Of a stretch of 64,000 nt of DNA, positions 9,280 through 18,930 are shown piece after piece. This stretch comes from Mesostigma viride. Lineage: Eukaryota; Streptophyta; Mesostigmatophyceae; Mesostigmatales; Mesostigmataceae. The notes beneath the pieces were generated by a model. It was not told the DNA's origin. It did not search any database and worked only from the letters and a program-made list of their open reading frames with translations. Every line of letters starts with the position of its first letter. Position 1 is the first letter of the stretch. Location: positions 184,001-248,000 of the forward strand of contig RPFO01000076.1 in NCBI GenBank assembly GCA_009746045.1, read 5' to 3'. The translations under genes and the position numbers were made by a program.

Positions 9280-11027
9280 ATGGATCCAGTGGGTGGAGAT
9301 ATGTCGCCTATACCTACCAATAATAATAATAATACTACTACTAATAACATTAACAATAACAATACTCGTGGTAACCGACGGGACTCCTTGGAAACGGTAC
9401 ACCATCTCACTCCTCAAGGTATTCTGCGTACCTCACCGCCTTCTCCTGTTGCTGGTGGTCGCCGTCGTCCCTCAATTACCCCACCTACCTATGAACAACG
9501 TATTTCCCAAGTCAGATTTAGTGAGGAACCTTCTTTCGTTGTGAACCAGGCCCCTGCCCCTTCTGCAACCTTGGCTCACCCCTCCAGCAGGTCCTCACAC
9601 ACTAACAATGCTCCTAGGCCTCCTTCCCACCCTGTGCCTTCAATGCCTGCTATTAACACGGGTCGTACCTCGGCCCCTGTCGGCCCTTCTGGGCGCCCTA
9701 GTGCAGTCCCTTTTTCCCACCTGCTTCCTGGTCCTACCCTGAGACGGCCTATGAGGCTGCCCAGGTTCCTACCCGTGTGGCTGATTTAGAAGTTAATAAT
9801 GATTTCAGTACCATGCCCCTAGATGATAGGAATTATGATCATTTTGCCTATTCCTCTCTTCGTGAGCAATATACTGTCCCCTTCTCCTATGGGCACCATC
9901 CGGAAACGGTGGCTCCCTCTAGACCCCTACCCAAGACTTTTCCTATCCCTTCCTTCTATCCCGCTTATGTAGCAGTGGAAGATAGTGGCCCTATGGGAAA
10001 AACTGATTCTTCTAATCCCCCTAAGCCTCCTGCTCTTCCCCTCTTTGCCAACCTTCCTAAGCTGGATGTCAAGTCTACCCCTCAACAGTTTTTCACCTTC
10101 ATTATGTTGCTCACCCAGAACACAGAGTCCTGGCAGAACCACAATAGGTGGCGCCTCTCTGATGCTGTACTAGTTCCTCATTATCTTACTACCTGCATTA
10201 CTCCTGAACTTGCTAACCTCATCCAGTGTGAGTCTCTTGCCTCTCATGCCTACCCAAACTCTGTAGCAGAATTGTTCAAGCGTTTAGAGAACCATTTAGT
10301 CCCTCCCGATGCAGATTGGCAGGATAGATTATCCTTTGGCACCTTGCAGCAGGGTACCAAGTCCTTCAAAGAATATATGAAAGAGTTTGATGCTCAGATG
10401 GTACGAATTAGGGATTTGTCGGGTGCAGAAGTACGTGCTCGCTTCCTTCAGGGCCTCAGTAGACCCTTATTGCGTGAAGTCAAGCGCCAGTTCTCTGCCT
10501 ACCGTTTTACTGACCTGCCCCTCAAGCATGTGCGTCAGCATCTTTTACGAGTAGCAGATTTCTTCTCCACACCTTCTCTTCCTACCCGTTCCCGTATTAA
10601 TAATATAAGCCTTACCCCTGAGGAGGAGAACTCCTATGTAGAAGAATTAGATATCTGTGTGACTGACCTTTCAGCTCTGGATGTCTCTCATATTACCTGC
10701 TATCATTGTAAGGAAGTAGGTCACCTTAAACGTGAGTGCCCCAAGTTCCTTTCGGGTGCTCCCCCTCATCCCGACGCTCGCCCTCCTCGTACCCCTCAGC
10801 GTGCTCCTATTCGTCCCACTTCAGGACGCATTCCTTCAGCTACCCCTAGTAGGCTGAATGCTGTGCAGACAGGATCCCCAGGGTTCCCCTATGATAATCA
10901 GGCTCCCGCACCCTCTTCAATCCCTCGTGACCCTCCAGCAGTGGCTTTTCCGCCAGGGTCTTCTTCGGGGTTCGTTCCTATGGATTTGGGGGGGAGGGGG
11001 AACAGTAGGCCTGTCAGCCGGGGGTAA
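9280..11027 (+). CDS. gag: Gag of B1 (capsid and CCHC nucleocapsid), one frameshift
   Basis: The ATG at 9280 (MDPVGGDMSPIP) starts an Asn/Pro/Ser-rich N-terminal part that loses frame at about 9715; the frame resumes through 9777-11027. B2 reads straight through this point, where B1 has one base fewer in a T/C run, so this is an indel. The C-terminal part holds a retrotransposon Gag capsid-like region (about 9990-10600: FTFIMLLTQNTESWQNHNRW, SFKEYMKEFDAQM, RARFLQGL) and a zinc knuckle CYHCKEVGHLKREC near 10700-10740, then a Pro-rich tail. Gag ends at 11027, after the G-run at about 10987 where Pol continues in another frame. Confidence 0.9.
10987..10999 (+). other. G-rich Gag/Pol frameshift site (B1)
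   Basis: The sequence TTGGGGGGGAGGGGG follows MDL of Gag, and Pol opens in another frame from here. In B2 the first run has eight Gs, which puts Pol at -1 relative to Gag, compatible with slippage on a G run. B1 has seven Gs, making Pol +1. Programmed frameshifting is inferred. Confidence 0.45.
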
Positions 11028-11685
11028 CCTGGACAGGTCCTTAGATAGTACCCCAGATATTAATTTTTGCTTGCCTGTTTTTATAACCTCTGTAGGAGCT
11101 GAATCATCCCTACCACTACGTGTGCGTCCTCTTATGTTCTTGAATGGTGGTTTAACCGTCCCTCACACTGTTGTAGACCCCTTCTTGCATGCTGATGAAC
11201 TCTTGAATGTCTCTGTGTTGGTAGATAGCGGTGCGGCTAGCTCCTTTGTGAGCGAGGCCCTAGTTAGACGTTTAGGACTAGTCCCTACCCCTCACACCAA
11301 ACCCGTTACTGTTCATTATGCTGATGGTCGCACCAGTCATTCCCCGGGTACGGTGTCCCTTCCCATGGTTATACAAGGACGTACTGTCAACCTGACGGCC
11401 ACTATAGGCCCTATCACTACCGCTGATGTATTACTAGGATTAGATTGGCACCAGGATAATAAGATTACTATTAATTATGATACCATGGTCATTTGGTTTC
11501 CAGATAGCTCTTACTGGGTACCTGAACGTCATTATAGATTGGAAAATTTATCCTTGGTAGATATTACTCCTCCTACACCTGTTGATCCTCCTGTAAGACC
11601 TATACCTGAAGTAATAATGTCAAATGACGAATTACGTTCTGAATTAAAGCAAATGGATACCTATTATGTATGTTCCTTCAGTTAG
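11028..11685 (+). CDS. pol: Pol of B1: aspartic protease region
   Basis: The Pol frame is open from before 11028. It carries a retropepsin-type active site [11 protein letters not shown] (about 11215-11250), followed by VRRLGL, a flap-like region and LLGLDWHQ (about 11430-11450), the usual second protease motif. The frame stops at 11685 because one base is missing near 11650 compared with B2, which reads on into RT. The protease would process Gag and Pol. Only the indel breaks it. Confidence 0.85.
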
Positions 11686-12428
11686 AAGTACAACAGATAC
11701 CTATCACTAACAATAGTGTGGATATAGATGTAAATACAGTGGATACAATAGGAGTAGGATTTACTGAAAATGAAATAGTAAGATACATGGCTGTGATAGA
11801 TTCCTCAAAAGTATTTGAAGAAAAGACTCCTTCTTATCCTCCTCCTCGTTCTGTTTTACACCGTGTAGTTATCAAGGACGGTGCAGTTCCTACGCACTCT
11901 CCGATGTATAGAATGGGCCCTACCGAGTTAAAGGAACTAAAACAGATTTTAGTGTCATTATTAGAAGCAGGATTGATAGAGCCTAGTAACTCCCCCTACT
12001 CAGCTGGTGTCCTGTTAGTTCCTAAGCCAAATGGCAAGTTTCGCCTAGTTACTGATTATAGGAAGTTGAATGATATTACTGTGAAATCTAAATACCCTCT
12101 ACCTCGTATTGACGATATATTTAATAAGGTTAAAGGTTCCACTTGTTTCACAGTACTGGATTGTGCGGATGGTTTTTGGCAGTTGCGGATAGCTCCTGAG
12201 GATTGCCATAAAACCGCCTTTGCTACCCCTTTTGGTCATTACCAGTTTAGAGTAGCGGCTATGGGACTCTGTAACTCGCCTGCCTCTTTTCAAATGTTAA
12301 TGAATGAAGTGCTTAGACCTGTTATGGGAAATTCTCATCTTCCTCAGGTGTCCTCTGATCTAAAGGATCCTCCTTCTCCTCTGTTTCTTTATCTGAGCAT
12401 GACCGTTCTTGTGCTCAAGCTTACTTAG
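11670..12428 (+). CDS. pol: Pol of B1: reverse transcriptase, N-terminal part
   Basis: Contains the gypsy RT landmarks in order: [60 protein letters not shown] (first catalytic Asp) and FGHYQFRVAAMGLCNSPASFQ. The frame is lost at about 12370, just before the YLDD box, by one missing base compared with B2. The YLDD box reads in the next frame at about 12424-12435. B2 (56737-55909) is intact across this point. Confidence 0.9.
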   Translation: MFLQLEVQQIPITNNSVDIDVNTVDTIGVGFTENEIVRYMAVIDSSKVFEEKTPSYPPPRSVLHRVVIKDGAVPTHSPMYRMGPTELKELKQILVSLLEAGLIEPSNSPYSAGVLLVPKPNGKFRLVTDYRKLNDITVKSKYPLPRIDDIFNKVKGSTCFTVLDCADGFWQLRIAPEDCHKTAFATPFGHYQFRVAAMGLCNSPASFQMLMNEVLRPVMGNSHLPQVSSDLKDPPSPLFLYLSMTVLVLKLT

Positions 12429-12430
12429 AT

Positions 12431-13543
12431 GATATTCTTATTTACTCTCCTGATTTTGAAACGCACCTACGTGATTTAAAGAAAGTATTAGAAATAATGG
12501 CTGAAAATTCTTTGTGGGCGCGCCGTGCTAAAGTGCGTTCGGGTAGGAGTGTCCCATTTTTAGGGCACGTTCTGTCAGATGCCGGGGTCGCTACCGACCC
12601 GGATAAAACTAAGTCAATTCAGGAATGGCCTACTCCTACCGACGTTAAAGGTGTACGTAGTTTCCTAGGAATTGCTTCTTACTATAGGCGTTTTATCCCG
12701 CGTTTCGCCACTATAGCAGCCCCTATTAATCATTTATTAAAGAAGGATATCCCCTTTGTTTGGAGTAGTGAGTGTCAGTCTGCTTTTCAGTGCCTAAAAT
12801 CCCTACTCCTTTCCCCTCCTGTACTCATCCTACCGGATACTACTAAACCCTTTGTTGTGGCTACAGATGCTAGTAAAGTAGCTATAGGTGGTGTCCTTCT
12901 CCAGGATCAGGGTCAGGGCTTACAGCCAATTGAATATATCTCTAGGACAATGCTCCCTGCGGAGCGTAACTATCCCGTCCACCAGCAGGAACTCTTAGCG
13001 GTGGTGTATTGTTGCCACGCGTGGCAGCACTTCCTTAAAGGTGCTCAATTTGATGTCTGCCTGAATGAACCCTGTGAGCTAGATCCTTATAGGTTAGTTA
13101 TCCAAACGGATCATCGTCCCCTTACCCATCTTCTCTCCCAACCCAACCTTACCCCTCGGCAAGCGCGCTGGATGGAATTTTTAGCACAGTTTTCCCCTTT
13201 TAAACTTCAGTATGTCAAGGGTGTAGATAACATAGTACCAGATGCACTCTCTCGTCGTGCAGACTATTCCTTCTTCGAGGACCTTGATGTTCTCAATATT
13301 ACTCTAGTTCCTACTACTATGGGTGTAACCCCTTATGGTGAACTACCTGATGATGATTCCTATGCCTACCTCTTTCATACAGCTGTTCGCATGCCTGATC
13401 TCCTTTCTCACGTAGGACTCTCTCTCCCGTGTGAGGCCCTTCCTGTGGCCTCGGTGGGGGGGGAGGGGAAAAATAAAATTTCTATACCGCTTAGCCATAT
13501 AGCGACTAGGTCAGGAAAGTCTTATGAAAACGTAGTCCCCTAG
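12431..13543 (+). CDS. pol: Pol of B1: RT C-terminal part and RNase H
   Basis: AYLDDILIYS (the YxDD box) lies at about 12420-12450, followed by FLGHVLSDAGV and the connection domain. RNase H starts near 12850 with PFVVATDASKVAIGGVLLQ (Asp), ELLAVVYCCHAWQHFL (Glu) and IQTDHRPLTHLL (Asp), then PDALSRR at 13240-13260. It ends at a stop at 13543 caused by one missing base; B2 reads through here into integrase. The sequence at 12937/12938 is the empty site for the element inserted in B2 at 50520-55908. Confidence 0.9.
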   Translation, partial: DILIYSPDFETHLRDLKKVLEIMAENSLWARRAKVRSGRSVPFLGHVLSDAGVATDPDKTKSIQEWPTPTDVKGVRSFLGIASYYRRFIPRFATIAAPINHLLKKDIPFVWSSECQSAFQCLKSLLLSPPVLILPDTTKPFVVATDASKVAIGGVLLQDQGQGLQPIEYISRTMLPAERNYPVHQQELLAVVYCCHAWQHFLKGAQFDVCLNEPCELDPYRLVIQTDHRPLTHLLSQPNLTPRQARWMEFLAQFSPFKLQYVKGVDNIVPDALSRRADYSFFEDLDVLNITLVPTTMGVTPYGELPDDDSYAYLFHTAVRMPDLLSHVGLSLPCEALPVASVGGEGKNKISIPLSHIATRSGKSYENVVP

Positions 13544-13611
13544 GACCTCCCCTTCTCTTCGGCAAGGCGGTAGGAGATCTCTTTAAACCTGTTCTGGATA
13601 CTTCTGTAGCG

Positions 13612-15138
13612 ATGCCTACCTCTGATCTTGAACGCCTTATTAGTAGATTTACGGCCACTGAGCCGGAAGCATTAGCTGCCATTGCTGCACATCCCCAACA
13701 ATTAGGCAAGCACCCTTGTAAATTTGTAGGTGGGTTTTTATATGTGCAGATAGCAGATTCTCCCCCTCAATGGCGCCTGTATGTCCCTCCTATCTGTCGC
13801 TCCTCCTTGCTCTTTGAGTTGCATGACTTAGCTGCTCACCAGGGTGGTAAACGGGTACGGGACCTAGTAGCCCGCTCTTATTACTGGCCTTCCCTTTATA
13901 AGGATGTGGATGAGTATGTTAGAACTTGTCAATCTTGCCAGGAAATGAAACCCAATAATGTAGGACAGATAGCAGAACCTAGGACCTTGCCTGACCCTAT
14001 CATGCCTTGGGATTCTATCATGATGGATTTTGTAGGACCTTTTAGAAAGAATGATAGGGGCAATGCCCAAATCCTTGTGTTCATAGATCGTTTTACTCGT
14101 ATGTGCCATCTTGTGCCGTGTCCTTTAGAACTCACCGCACGTGATTGCGCACGCCTATACCTCAATAATGTATATAGATATCATGGATTGAGTAGGCAGT
14201 TTATTAGTGATAAGGATAAATTATTTACCTCAGATTTTTGGCAGCAGTTTTTCGCTGCCATCGGTACCAAGGTTACCTACGGTACTGCCTACCACTCCTC
14301 CTCCTCTCATTTAGTAGAGCGTCTTAATAGAGTAGTAGAAGAAGCGCTTAGGCACTATGTTAATGGCTCGGGTAGTGATTGGGAGGATTATTTATGTTTG
14401 GTAGAGTTCTCCCTCAACAATTGTCCCCAAGCTGCGCATGGATATACGCCCTTCTTCTTAGATACTGGGAGACAGCCCCTTACCCCTACCTCTCTCTTAG
14501 CTAGTCCTCTACGGGACAAGGATGATGTGTCCCGAGATACTGTAGAAGGTGTACAGTCCTTACTAGATAGAATGAAAACTGCTCATGACCACGCGATCTC
14601 AGGGTATCAAAAAGCTCAGGCTAAGTACCTTGCTAGGTTGCGTGCCTCCTTAGATAGACGAGCACCTGAGATAGAAGTAGGAGATCTAGTATTAGTAGAA
14701 GGCCCCCGTGTTGGCCGTTTTGCTCATAAGTTTGAAGCAGAACTGAAGGTCAAACTTAGGCCTGCCTTCTTAGGACCCTTCCATGTGTTGTCTAGGGTAG
14801 GAAATTTCTTGTATAAGGTCGATATCCCTACCTCTTGGCAAACGCATTCAAACACCTTCCATAGGAGCCAGCTTAAACTGTACCACCCTAGTACGTTCGC
14901 TGGCAGGGAGTTAGCGCCTGCCCCTTTAGAGCATAATCCTGACACTGGGGAAGTAGAAGACGAAGTAGAAAGCATCGTGGCCCATCGAGATATCAAAAAG
15001 GGCCGCGGTACCCAGCGTCAGTATAAAGTGAAGTGGATGTATGCTCGTAGTGAAGTAGATAAGGTTTGGTATACGGAGAGTGAGCTAGATGGGTGTAGTC
15101 GCCTGCTGCAGGAATATAAAACCCTGCACAAGCTCTAG
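13612..15138 (+). CDS. pol: Pol of B1: integrase with C-terminal chromodomain
   Basis: Carries an HHCC zinc-binding domain (HDLAAH, then CQSCQ, about 13820-13945) and a DDE core with DFVGPF (about 14025), ISDKDKLF (about 14200) and VERLNRVVEEALRH (about 14315-14355). The C-terminal part (from about 14960) reads VESIVAHRDIKKGRG, QYKVKWMYA, VWYTESEL, LLQEYKTL, which is a chromodomain. Such a domain is thought to steer chromovirus integration towards marked chromatin. The true start is upstream in the RNase H frame; B2 confirms they are one polypeptide. Confidence 0.93.
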   Translation: MPTSDLERLISRFTATEPEALAAIAAHPQQLGKHPCKFVGGFLYVQIADSPPQWRLYVPPICRSSLLFELHDLAAHQGGKRVRDLVARSYYWPSLYKDVDEYVRTCQSCQEMKPNNVGQIAEPRTLPDPIMPWDSIMMDFVGPFRKNDRGNAQILVFIDRFTRMCHLVPCPLELTARDCARLYLNNVYRYHGLSRQFISDKDKLFTSDFWQQFFAAIGTKVTYGTAYHSSSSHLVERLNRVVEEALRHYVNGSGSDWEDYLCLVEFSLNNCPQAAHGYTPFFLDTGRQPLTPTSLLASPLRDKDDVSRDTVEGVQSLLDRMKTAHDHAISGYQKAQAKYLARLRASLDRRAPEIEVGDLVLVEGPRVGRFAHKFEAELKVKLRPAFLGPFHVLSRVGNFLYKVDIPTSWQTHSNTFHRSQLKLYHPSTFAGRELAPAPLEHNPDTGEVEDEVESIVAHRDIKKGRGTQRQYKVKWMYARSEVDKVWYTESELDGCSRLLQEYKTLHKL

Positions 15139-15214
15139 TCGTAGGCCTTCTCCTCTCTTATGTTATGTCTGCTGTCGACGGGTGGTTGGTTGTCCCCTCC
15201 CCTCCGCAGCCGTC

Positions 15215-17527
15215 ATGACAGAGCCTACCCCTCCGGCTGAGAGCCCGCTGCCGTCCCTGCCCCTACCGGACCCTGAGCTGTATTTCGAGGCCCTTCCGGG
15301 CCGTTGGGTGTCGCGATCATGTTACCGGGGTGGCGTTGTGCAGCCGGCCCTTCAGGCCCAACATGCGAGCTTAGTCAGGGCGGCCCTCTTCGGGGTCACG
15401 TGGTATGGTCCTTCCCCTGATGAGCCGCACCAGCTTGTCCTGCACGGTTTCGATGATGCCGGACACTGTTTGTTGGGGTGTGGTTCCAGCTGTCCCGCCT
15501 TGGGGCAGATAGATGCGGTTCTCCGGTGTTGCCGTGTGTTCTCCTACCTCTCCACTCCTGTGGGCCGTACCTGCCTACGGGAGGTGTTCCCGTGGCTTCC
15601 AGCTGAGGGTGATGCTGAGGTAGACGAGAACCCCTGCGACCTTTTACGGGCCGTAGAGTTCATGGAGATAGCTGATCAGTCGGCGGGACTAGCGGTTAGT
15701 GGTCCTACCCCTTCGGGCGCCCCAGCCGAGGTACATTATACTCCAGATTATTCTGCCTCGAGCGCTGCGTCCGCCTCCTCGGTGTCTGTCCCTCCCTCTC
15801 CGGTCCCGTCGTCCCCTCGGTCGACCCGGGATGTCGCAGTGGAGCCTACCCCTTCGGGTTTGCCTGATCCTCTTTCGGCGACGGTCTCGGCTATGCAGGC
15901 TCAGATCCAGTCTTTGACCACGGCGTTTGGGGCCTTCCTTGCGGCCCAGGCGCAGGTCCCGGCCACGCCGGCTGGATCCGCGCCCCCTACCCCTTCTGTC
16001 GCCCCGGCGACTACGGCTTCGCCCGCGCCCCCGCCTGCGCCCGCGGTCGCTGTGGTTCCGGCGGCTCCTGCGACTCCTGCTGCCTCTGCGCCTGTTACCG
16101 CTCTACCTGCGCCTACGCGGGAGTCTCCTGCCCCTGTTAGCTCGCCCTCCGTCGCTGCTTCCGAGCCTCCTCCCGCTCAGGCGCAGACGTCGCGGGGTTT
16201 CTTTGGCGATACTAGCGGGCTTCCCAGACTTTGGGAGGGTGGTCCTCCGCAGAGGATTCCGGTTCCTGACTGGGGCCTGGATGGTAGTCAATCTTATGCA
16301 GGACTGCCTGTCCCTACGGGCCCCATTTTCAACATGTGGCCTGAGGGTGCACCGGCAACGGAGACCGGCGCGCCTGCGTCGTTGGCGGGTCCGTCACGGC
16401 CCTCTCTGGCTTCAGGTCCGGCGCGACCTCCTGTTTTACCAGTGCCCCCTGCGTCGGTGTCGGCTCCTGCCCCTGCGTCAGCCCCTGCTCCGGTCCCTCC
16501 TCCTTCGGCCTCGCGGTCTTTGGCCGCGGTTGTTCGGTCCACCGGTCAGGATCCTCGCGCCACCCGCGCTGCCGATTCCCTCAGGGAGTTGTCCCAGGGT
16601 GATCGGGACAGGGCTCCTTCTGTGGTGCACGCGACGCCGGAGTCGCGTGACACGCCCATTCCGGGGTATGGTATGTCCGCACTCGCCTGCCGACAGTGTG
16701 ACCTGCCGCGCGCCTCTGCTGAGCTTGCCATCTCTCCCATGTCCTATGGGTTCTCCCAGGTGTGTCGGGCGCCCCGGGATCGTGGCCTACCCATTGAGAC
16801 TGATCGGCCTCCGTTCGACATGGTTATTTTAGCTGATCCGGTGTTCGAGGGTGAGATCCTGGTCCGGCGCGTCCTGTATCGCTGGGCGAGGCGCCACAAC
16901 GACTTGGACACCTACGGTGGGTTTCAGTGGGCTTACCCTCCCCCTCTGGGCATTATGGCTTCGGATGCCCTTACAGTAGAGTTTCCTGCGGTGCCGGGTG
17001 CGGCGTACACTACGGTCCTCCAGCCCATCCTTGAGTGGGATGCCCGCCGCCCGGCGCCTATCCCGGGCCAGGGTCTAGACTCCCGCGGTCACCCTCCTCC
17101 TCGTGCCAGCGACTACCTAGAGACATTCGGGTCGCGACAGTGTGTTCGTCGGTGGCGCTCCCGCGAGGTTCGGCACATCCGGTTGTGGCCGTCCAACGTG
17201 GAGCCCCTGGTGGACCTGTTCTTCCCGACGGGTATGCGCCCTCGGATTCGGTATCATTGCCTCCTCCTGCGGGCCCTTTGCCTGATCGCGGTAGAGCCTT
17301 TCCTTCGCCTCTTTGCCTGTGGCTTTCTGGACTGGGCCCGTGGCCAGGTCGTCCTCACGCAGCATAGGTATTACTGGGCCTTCCTGGGCCTCTTTCCTGA
17401 CGGCGTGTGGGCCGATGTTTTCCTCACTGTAGATAGGCATGACAATGTTGAGGATGTGGCTCACTACCAGGCCTACCTGGAGGTCCTGCTGGCCTCTCGT
17501 GGCACTTACCAGACGGATGGCCACTAG
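15215..17527 (+). CDS. Large third ORF downstream of integrase, function unknown (B1)
   Basis: The ATG at 15215 (MTEPTPP) is chosen because B2 starts at the matching place with MSEPTPP; the frame is also open earlier, overlapping integrase. The product is 770 aa. The N-terminal 150 residues are conserved with several Cys and His (HCLLGCGSSCP, LRCCRVF). The middle is Pro/Ala/Ser-rich and probably disordered. The C-terminal 300 residues are compact and aromatic-rich (RWARRHNDLDTYGGFQWAYPPPL, FACGFLDWARGQVVLTQHRYYW). No clear signal peptide or membrane span is seen, so an envelope role is not supported. B1/B2 differences in the last 90 bases are mostly synonymous. No family is recognised. Confidence 0.7.
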   Translation: MTEPTPPAESPLPSLPLPDPELYFEALPGRWVSRSCYRGGVVQPALQAQHASLVRAALFGVTWYGPSPDEPHQLVLHGFDDAGHCLLGCGSSCPALGQIDAVLRCCRVFSYLSTPVGRTCLREVFPWLPAEGDAEVDENPCDLLRAVEFMEIADQSAGLAVSGPTPSGAPAEVHYTPDYSASSAASASSVSVPPSPVPSSPRSTRDVAVEPTPSGLPDPLSATVSAMQAQIQSLTTAFGAFLAAQAQVPATPAGSAPPTPSVAPATTASPAPPPAPAVAVVPAAPATPAASAPVTALPAPTRESPAPVSSPSVAASEPPPAQAQTSRGFFGDTSGLPRLWEGGPPQRIPVPDWGLDGSQSYAGLPVPTGPIFNMWPEGAPATETGAPASLAGPSRPSLASGPARPPVLPVPPASVSAPAPASAPAPVPPPSASRSLAAVVRSTGQDPRATRAADSLRELSQGDRDRAPSVVHATPESRDTPIPGYGMSALACRQCDLPRASAELAISPMSYGFSQVCRAPRDRGLPIETDRPPFDMVILADPVFEGEILVRRVLYRWARRHNDLDTYGGFQWAYPPPLGIMASDALTVEFPAVPGAAYTTVLQPILEWDARRPAPIPGQGLDSRGHPPPRASDYLETFGSRQCVRRWRSREVRHIRLWPSNVEPLVDLFFPTGMRPRIRYHCLLLRALCLIAVEPFLRLFACGFLDWARGQVVLTQHRYYWAFLGLFPDGVWADVFLTVDRHDNVEDVAHYQAYLEVLLASRGTYQTDGH

Positions 17528-17890
17528 ATAGAGGGCCTTAGGCCCGACCTGAGGGTGTTGTCCCTCCGGTATGTAGAGTCGCCCTCATATTCTGGCCAGT
17601 TGGTTGGCTGTTCTTGGTCCTTAGCGCTGATGTGTTTACTCTGTGTGTCCTGCCCAGTGCCGTCCCCCCGGCCAGGACTCCGTTCCAGGCAGTTAGGGGA
17701 ACCTACCACCAGGCTTGGTGCTGGCTAACCCTACACCACCCGGCGTGGTGGTGGAGACCGTGTGAACTATTGGTGCTTTGTATCTGGGATGGTCTATCGA
17801 TTGTGTTGGTGTGTGCTGGGTGCGTTAGGATTATTTTCCTACCCCTCTGGTTCCCTCCTCTCTGCGTAGGGAGAGGGCTCCCTACCTTTT
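17528..17890 (+). other. 3' untranslated region of B1
   Basis: Noncoding sequence between the third ORF and the polypurine tract, matched by B2 at 45568-45924. Confidence 0.6.
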
Positions 17891-17903
17891 GTGGGGGGGG
17901 AGG
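17891..17903 (+). other. Polypurine tract of B1
   Basis: GTGGGGGGGGAGG directly precedes the 3' LTR. The same tract precedes the 3' LTR of B2 (45554-45566, minus). Confidence 0.8.
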
Positions 17904-18474
17904 TGTTACGTCGCGTAACAATTCGTTGTAGTTACGGACGTAAATTAGGTCCTTGGCCTCGGTTGTTCCTAGGTTACGTGCAGTTCTAGTTTGGACATGA
18001 TTGTCCCCGTAACAGTACTGTGGTATAGTGGGTGCCTTTGGGCGCCGCGCCGCGTACTATATTAGTGGTCCTTATCCTTTTGTAGAATGTAGTGGACAGG
18101 CGTGCATCTGTGCACCTGCTTGTGTTTCTGTGTTTCTGCAGGCGAGGGCCAGGTCGGCCCGAGCCTGTTGGACCGTTGGTGACCATTTATGCACGTTCCA
18201 CTCCTTGTGTGGTCACTCGGCGTGTGTTAAATGAATTAGCACATATTAGCTTGGGTCACGGCAGTTTAGTTGTGTTTCCTTCCTCTTTTCCTGGAGTAAA
18301 CGGGTTTGATTAAATGGCCTATGGCGTATTACAGTAGTACATATGTAAATGCATTGAGATCTGGTTCGTCTCGGTCGTCTTTCGCTAGGGGTGTAAATAG
18401 AAGCAGCCTCACTAGTTTAGGTAGTATCAGGACAGGTAGAGGTAGAGGTGGCGGCCGAGGCTTGCGGCGTAACA
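17904..18474 (+). repeat. 3' LTR of B1 (571 bp)
   Basis: TGTTACGTCGCG...GCGGCGTAACA, the same length as the 5' LTR, with no difference noticed. It is followed by the TSD AAAGG at 18475-18479. Confidence 0.95.
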
Positions 18475-18930
18475 AAAGGCAGCGAATTTGCAAATAGTGC
18501 AGATCTTGCTATGAAACATCATAATAGAACATCACTTTTAACCATCGGCTTAATTTTTTAGCCTGTCGCCCGCCGGATTAGCCATATTTTAACGGAACGC
18601 ACGTCGCCATGGCCACCTCCGCACGGTGCGCGCACTGTGCACCACAATGTCAAAATAAGATCGCGTCGAATTGTGAAAGTTCAGACGGGTCAGTACTTAG
18701 TAGAGATACGAAATCTGTGGCTTCAAATCGTTGCCCTGTCGTTCTGGCATCCTAGCCGCGCAAAACGTAAAAAAAACGCGGAAAACACGGCATTATACGG
18801 TATTATACGGTATTATACGTCATTATGCGCTAAAACGTATTACGTATGAAAAATTATACGCTACTAAAAGCCAGCGTATTACGTATTATACCGTATTATA
18901 CCGTATTATACGGCGTATGATCTCACACTG

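Larger units (their letters stand above)
7696..18474 (+). mobile_element. Complete Ty3/gypsy chromovirus-type retrotransposon B1
   Basis: A 10,779-bp element with 571-bp LTRs that appear identical, TSD AAAGG, PBS, polypurine tract, and the order RG-rich ORF, hybrid-binding-domain ORF, gag, protease, RT, RNase H, integrase with chromodomain, and a large third ORF. Comparison with B2 shows single-base deletions in B1 in gag (about 9715), PR-RT (about 11650), RT (about 12370) and between RNase H and integrase (about 13540). As written the element could not make full Gag-Pol. Identical LTRs argue for a recent insertion, so some indels may be sequencing or assembly errors. Confidence 0.95.
6396..18930. 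mobile_element. hAT-like DNA transposon, interrupted by gypsy B1
   Basis: The ends are CAGAGTGAGATC at 6396 and, inverted, CAGTGTGAGATC ending at 18930. They are flanked by the 8-bp duplication CTGGCGCT, and the insertion splits a LINE RT whose intact copy shows the empty site. An 8-bp TSD with CAG-starting termini is typical of the hAT superfamily. Both ends carry subterminal repeats of the type TATAATACGG (about 6440-6490 and 18785-18912). Without B1 and its TSD the element is only about 1.75 kb (6396-7695 plus 18480-18930) with no recognisable transposase, so it is probably non-autonomous. Confidence 0.85.

Noticed and set aside
15089-15214. Earlier start for the third ORF of B1, overlapping integrase
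   Set aside because: B2 starts at the equivalent of 15215; the upstream codons are integrase read in another frame.
15215-17527. Third ORF as a retroviral envelope-like gene
   Set aside because: No signal peptide, no convincing transmembrane segment and no fusion-protein features; only its position after pol would suggest it.
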